Source: Microbacteriaceae bacterium PS02333
Lineage (GTDB): Bacteria > Actinomycetota > Actinomycetes > Actinomycetales > Microbacteriaceae
Length of the DNA: 35,233 nt
Direction of reading: 5' to 3'
Assembly (NCBI GenBank): GCA_029959665.1
Contig: JASCOI010000022.1
Span: 1-35,233 of the forward strand
In this document: positions 32,646 through 35,233 of the stretch, in pieces
How the letters are laid out: each line of letters starts with the position of its first letter
Position numbering within the stretch: the first letter of the stretch is position 1
Notes under the pieces: model-generated
What the model saw: the letters and a program-made list of their open reading frames with translations, nothing else
What the model was told of the DNA's origin: nothing
Databases searched by the model: none
Translations under genes and position numbers: made by a program

Positions 32646-33653
32646 TCAGTCCACGGCGCGGGTCAGGGCCACCACGCGGCTCGCGGCACGCAGGTACTTC
32701 TTGCGGTACCCGCCGTCGAGCATCGACGAGGGGTACACAGCGTCGAGTGGCGTCCCCGATGCGACGATCCGCACCTGGGCGTCGTACAGCCGGTCGACGA
32801 GCGCGACCCACCGGAGCGCGTCGGTCTGGTCCGTGAACGCCGCGACGTCGATGAGCCCGACCGCGTCGAGGCCGTCCACGAGCGCGACGTACTTCGACGG
32901 GTGCACGGTCGCCAGGTGTGCCACGACTGCGCGGAAGTCGTCGAGCGTGACCTCCCCGGACGACGGCAACGACGACGACACGTCCGACACGACCGCGGCG
33001 GACTCGTCGACCGCGCGCCGGCGGTAGTCGAGGCCGTCGATGCGCATCGTCTCGAACCGGTCCGACATCGCCTGGATCTCGCGGAGGAAGTCCTGCGCGG
33101 CGAAGCGCCCCTCGCCGAGGGCACCCGGCGGGGTGTTGGACGTGGCGGCGAACCGGGTGCCGGACTCCGTCAGCTCCTTGATGAGCCGCGTCATCACCAT
33201 GGTGTCGCCCGGGTCGTCGAGCTCGAACTCGTCGATGCACACGAGCGACGTCCCGCGGAGCAGGTCGACCGTGCCCTGGAACCCGAGCGCGCCGACCAGC
33301 GCGGTGTACTCGATGAAGGTGCCGAACGTCTTCCGCCCGGGCTCGGCGTGGTACGCGGCGGCGAGCAGGTGGGTCTTGCCGACGCCGAACCCGCCGTCGA
33401 GGTACACGCCCGACTTCGGCGCGGTGTCCGTGGTCGCGGCGCGGCGGCGACCGAACAGCCCACGCTTCGCCGGCTCCGGCCGGGTCGCGACGAAGGACTC
33501 GACCGCGTCGCGGACCGCTGCCTGCGACGGGTAGTCCGCGTCCGGGCGGTACGACGCGAACGATGCGTCCGTGAACTGGGGTGGGGGCACCAGCGCCGCG
33601 GCCATCTGCTGTGGGGAGACCGATGGGTCGCGGTCGACCAGGTGCTGGGGCAT
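32646..33653 (-). CDS. zapE: ZapE-type (AFG1-like) ATPase
   Basis: A 335-residue AAA-like ATPase of the AFG1/ZapE family; ZapE of E. coli binds FtsZ during late division and is needed under stress. Walker A G-G-F-G-V-G-K-T is at about residues 83-90, and Walker [10 protein letters not shown] follows at about 130. The start at 33653 is supported by GGAAGG upstream; earlier starts add Arg-rich, poorly coded sequence across the divergent promoter. It is divergent from the sulfurtransferase gene. Family membership is clear; a role in division in actinobacteria is only inferred. Confidence 0.88.
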   Translation of the reverse strand: MPQHLVDRDPSVSPQQMAAALVPPPQFTDASFASYRPDADYPSQAAVRDAVESFVATRPEPAKRGLFGRRRAATTDTAPKSGVYLDGGFGVGKTHLLAAAYHAEPGRKTFGTFIEYTALVGALGFQGTVDLLRGTSLVCIDEFELDDPGDTMVMTRLIKELTESGTRFAATSNTPPGALGEGRFAAQDFLREIQAMSDRFETMRIDGLDYRRRAVDESAAVVSDVSSSLPSSGEVTLDDFRAVVAHLATVHPSKYVALVDGLDAVGLIDVAAFTDQTDALRWVALVDRLYDAQVRIVASGTPLDAVYPSSMLDGGYRKKYLRAASRVVALTRAVD

Positions 33654-33705
33654 GCAGTGCCTTCCGGGAAGCGTGTCGTGCGGTGTCACGTTGCATCGGG
33701 GACGA

Positions 33706-33721
33706 GGTACGTCCGCGTACC
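33706..33721. promoter_or_regulatory. Palindrome in the zapE-sulfurtransferase gap
   Basis: GGTACG (33706-33711), 4 bases, CGTACC (33716-33721) is a perfect inverted repeat in the 130-bp divergent gap. It may be an operator or a chance palindrome. Confidence 0.3.
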
Positions 33722-33783
33722 GTTGCTCCCGACGCCGAGCACCGATCCTAGTCCGGCGCCACCGCACCCAGGAGGTATCCACG

Positions 33784-34689
33784 ATGACCGCACCGGTCGA
33801 CCCGTCCGCCGAGTTCCGCGCCTACGCCCACCCCGAGCGACTCGTGTCGACGGCCTGGCTGCAGGAACAGCTCGACGCCGGCACGCAGGACCTCGTGGTC
33901 GTCGAGTCCGACGAGGACGTGCTGCTCTACGAGACGGGGCACATCCCCGGCGCGGTGAAGATCGACTGGCACACCGACCTCAACGACCCGGTGCAGCGCG
34001 ACTACATCGACGGCGAGGCCTTCGCCCGGCTCGTCGGCGGCAAGGGCATCGGCCGCGACACCACCGTCGTGGTCTACGGCGACAAGAACAACTGGTGGGC
34101 CGCGTACGCCCTCTGGGTCTTCGAGCTGTTCGGCCACGAGGACGTCCGCCTCCTCGACGGCGGCCGCGCGAAGTGGATCGCCGAGGACCGTGCACTCACG
34201 ACCGACCGCACCGAGGCCGCTCCGGTCGAGTACCCGGTCGTCGATCGGGACGACACCGTCGTCCGCGCCTTCAAGGAGGACGTCCTCGCCCACCTCGGCA
34301 AGCCGCTCGTCGACGTCCGCAGCGCACCGGAGTACAGCGGCGAGCGGACGACGGCTCCCGACTACCCGGAAGAGGGAGCGCTGCGTGGCGGCCACATCCC
34401 GACCGCGGTGAACATCCCGTGGGCGACGGCCGCGGCTCCGGACGGCACGTTCAAGCGCCGTGACGAGCTCGACGCCGTCTACCGCGACGGCGCCGGCATC
34501 GGCGACGAGGACGAGGTGATCGCCTACTGCCGCATCGGCGAACGGTCGAGCCACACCTGGTTCGTGCTGCGGTACCTGCTCGGGCACGAGAACGTCCGCA
34601 ACTACGACGGCTCCTGGACGGAGTGGGGCAGCGCGGTGCGCGTGCCCATCGTCCAGGGAGCGGAGCCGGGTACCCTTCCGAACCGATGA
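33784..34689 (+). CDS. Thiosulfate sulfurtransferase (rhodanese)
   Basis: Transfers sulfane sulfur from thiosulfate (or mercaptopyruvate) to an acceptor. The 301-residue product has two rhodanese domains (about 20-135 and 155-290). The catalytic Cys249 is in the C-terminal domain within [12 protein letters not shown], the loop of thiosulfate-type actinobacterial enzymes (CysA/SseA). The N-terminal domain has D-K-N-N-W-W at the matching position and is inactive, as usual. AGGAGG precedes the ATG. The coupled sufE downstream suggests sulfur delivery to Fe-S cluster or thio-cofactor assembly. Confidence 0.93.
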   Translation: MTAPVDPSAEFRAYAHPERLVSTAWLQEQLDAGTQDLVVVESDEDVLLYETGHIPGAVKIDWHTDLNDPVQRDYIDGEAFARLVGGKGIGRDTTVVVYGDKNNWWAAYALWVFELFGHEDVRLLDGGRAKWIAEDRALTTDRTEAAPVEYPVVDRDDTVVRAFKEDVLAHLGKPLVDVRSAPEYSGERTTAPDYPEEGALRGGHIPTAVNIPWATAAAPDGTFKRRDELDAVYRDGAGIGDEDEVIAYCRIGERSSHTWFVLRYLLGHENVRNYDGSWTEWGSAVRVPIVQGAEPGTLPNR

Positions 34690-35153
34690 GCACCGAACTC
34701 CCGGAACCCGCACTCCCCCGCGCACTCGCCGAGATCCGCGACGACTTCCTCGAACTGTCCCAGGCCGACCGGCTGCAGCTGCTCCTCGAGTTCTCGAACG
34801 AGCTCCCGGCACTGCCCGAGCGACTCCGGGGACACGAGGACGAACTCGAGCGTGTCGAGGAGTGCCAGTCCCCCGTCTTCATCACGGTCACCGTGGGCGA
34901 GGACGGCGACGCACCGGACGTCGTCCGCATGCACGCGACCGCGCCGCGCGAGGCCCCGACCACCCGCGGCTTCGCCTCGATCCTCGCGCAGGGCCTGTCC
35001 GGCCTGACGGCCGAGCAGGTGCTCGCGGTGCCGGCCGACTACCCGCTGACGCTGGGCCTGTCCGAGGCGGTCAGCCCGCTGCGGATCCGCGGCATGGTCG
35101 GCATGCTCGGCCGGGTGCAGCGCCAGGTCCGCGCGCTGGTGGCGGTGCAGTAG
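34686..35153 (+). CDS. SufE-family Fe-S assembly protein
   Basis: Sulfur acceptor partner of cysteine desulfurase (SufS-type), here probably also of the sulfurtransferase upstream. The 155-residue product has the SufE layout: helical N-terminus (about 10-50), the sulfur-accepting Cys60 in E-E-C-Q-S-P-V-F, and a C-terminal helical part with [19 protein letters not shown]. Start ATG overlaps the sulfurtransferase stop (ATGA), so both are co-translated. This sseA-sufE pair is a common actinobacterial arrangement outside the suf operon. Confidence 0.92.
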   Translation: MSTELPEPALPRALAEIRDDFLELSQADRLQLLLEFSNELPALPERLRGHEDELERVEECQSPVFITVTVGEDGDAPDVVRMHATAPREAPTTRGFASILAQGLSGLTAEQVLAVPADYPLTLGLSEAVSPLRIRGMVGMLGRVQRQVRALVAVQ

Positions 35154-35233
35154 ACGCGAGCGAGACGGACTGGAGGCGCGCGGGCGGAGCCGCAGCCGGC
35201 CCCCCCCCCCGCGCGCCCCCCGCGCACGGCGGG
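35154..35233. other. Window edge with partial intergenic repeat and C runs
   Basis: After the sufE-like stop comes ACGGACTGGAGGCGCG (35165-35180), close to the start of the element at 30122, then G/C homopolymers to the end. Probably the start of a second copy of the structured repeat cut off by the contig or window end. No gene is visible. Confidence 0.5.

Overview
The window looks like chromosomal DNA of a high-GC Gram-positive bacterium of the Actinomycetota. Microbacteriaceae, and a Curtobacterium-like plant or soil bacterium in particular, fits best. The grounds are the very high GC, dense ATGA-overlapping operons, a GlnR-type operator in front of amtB, a RamB/ScfR-type regulator and an actinobacterial flagellar gene order. 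Both ends run into G/C homopolymer tracts, so the window may be one whole draft contig that broke at GC hairpins. I see no IS element, prophage, CRISPR array, tRNA or rRNA.

Layout. (1) 83-3777: a secreted GH16-type glycanase, two small unknown envelope proteins read divergently, and a tandem-GNAT acetyltransferase. A strong bidirectional terminator (3821-3856) closes this part. (2) 3928-18599, minus strand: most of a flagellar regulon, read from fliA (sigma-28 type) through fliC, fliD, fliS and fliT, then a 13-gene operon flgB-flgC-fliE-fliF-fliG-fliH-fliI-fliJ-(NlpC/P60)-fliK-flgD-flgE. (3) 19012-22195, plus strand: flgN-flgK-flgL-fliW, divergent from fliA across a 412-bp regulatory region. 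Together these encode rod, MS ring, part of the switch, the export ATPase complex, hook and hook-length control, hook-filament junction, cap, filament, chaperones and the flagellin-homeostasis factor FliW. Stator genes, fliM/fliN, the export gate (fliOPQR-flhBA), flgG and csrA are not in the window.

(4) 22246-30892: phosphoenolpyruvate synthase divergent from an XRE/M78-type regulator, a hexapeptide-repeat protein divergent from an unknown glycine-rich membrane-associated protein, a stand-alone FabH-like ketosynthase with a rearranged 3' end, an aldo/keto reductase and a tyrosine phosphatase. A structured intergenic repeat lies between the last two. (5) 31065-35153: the ammonium transporter AmtB with a GlnR-like operator, the ZapE-type ATPase, and a thiosulfate sulfurtransferase-SufE pair.

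Regulation readable from the sequence: sigma-28-like -10 elements lie before flgB, fliA and flgN. The fliA-flgN gap holds two tandem GTCCCC/GGGGAC palindromes about three helical turns apart. Hairpins with GGA in the loop lie in the fliC and fliA leaders, suggesting CsrA-type control that FliW would relieve. No wholly new system is evident. The most unusual items are the split flagellar locus, the NlpC/P60 protein in the FlgJ niche, the 54-bp repeat/palindrome array between fliT and flgB, the 71-bp repeats inside fliK, and the 20-bp duplication that changes the FabH C-terminus.
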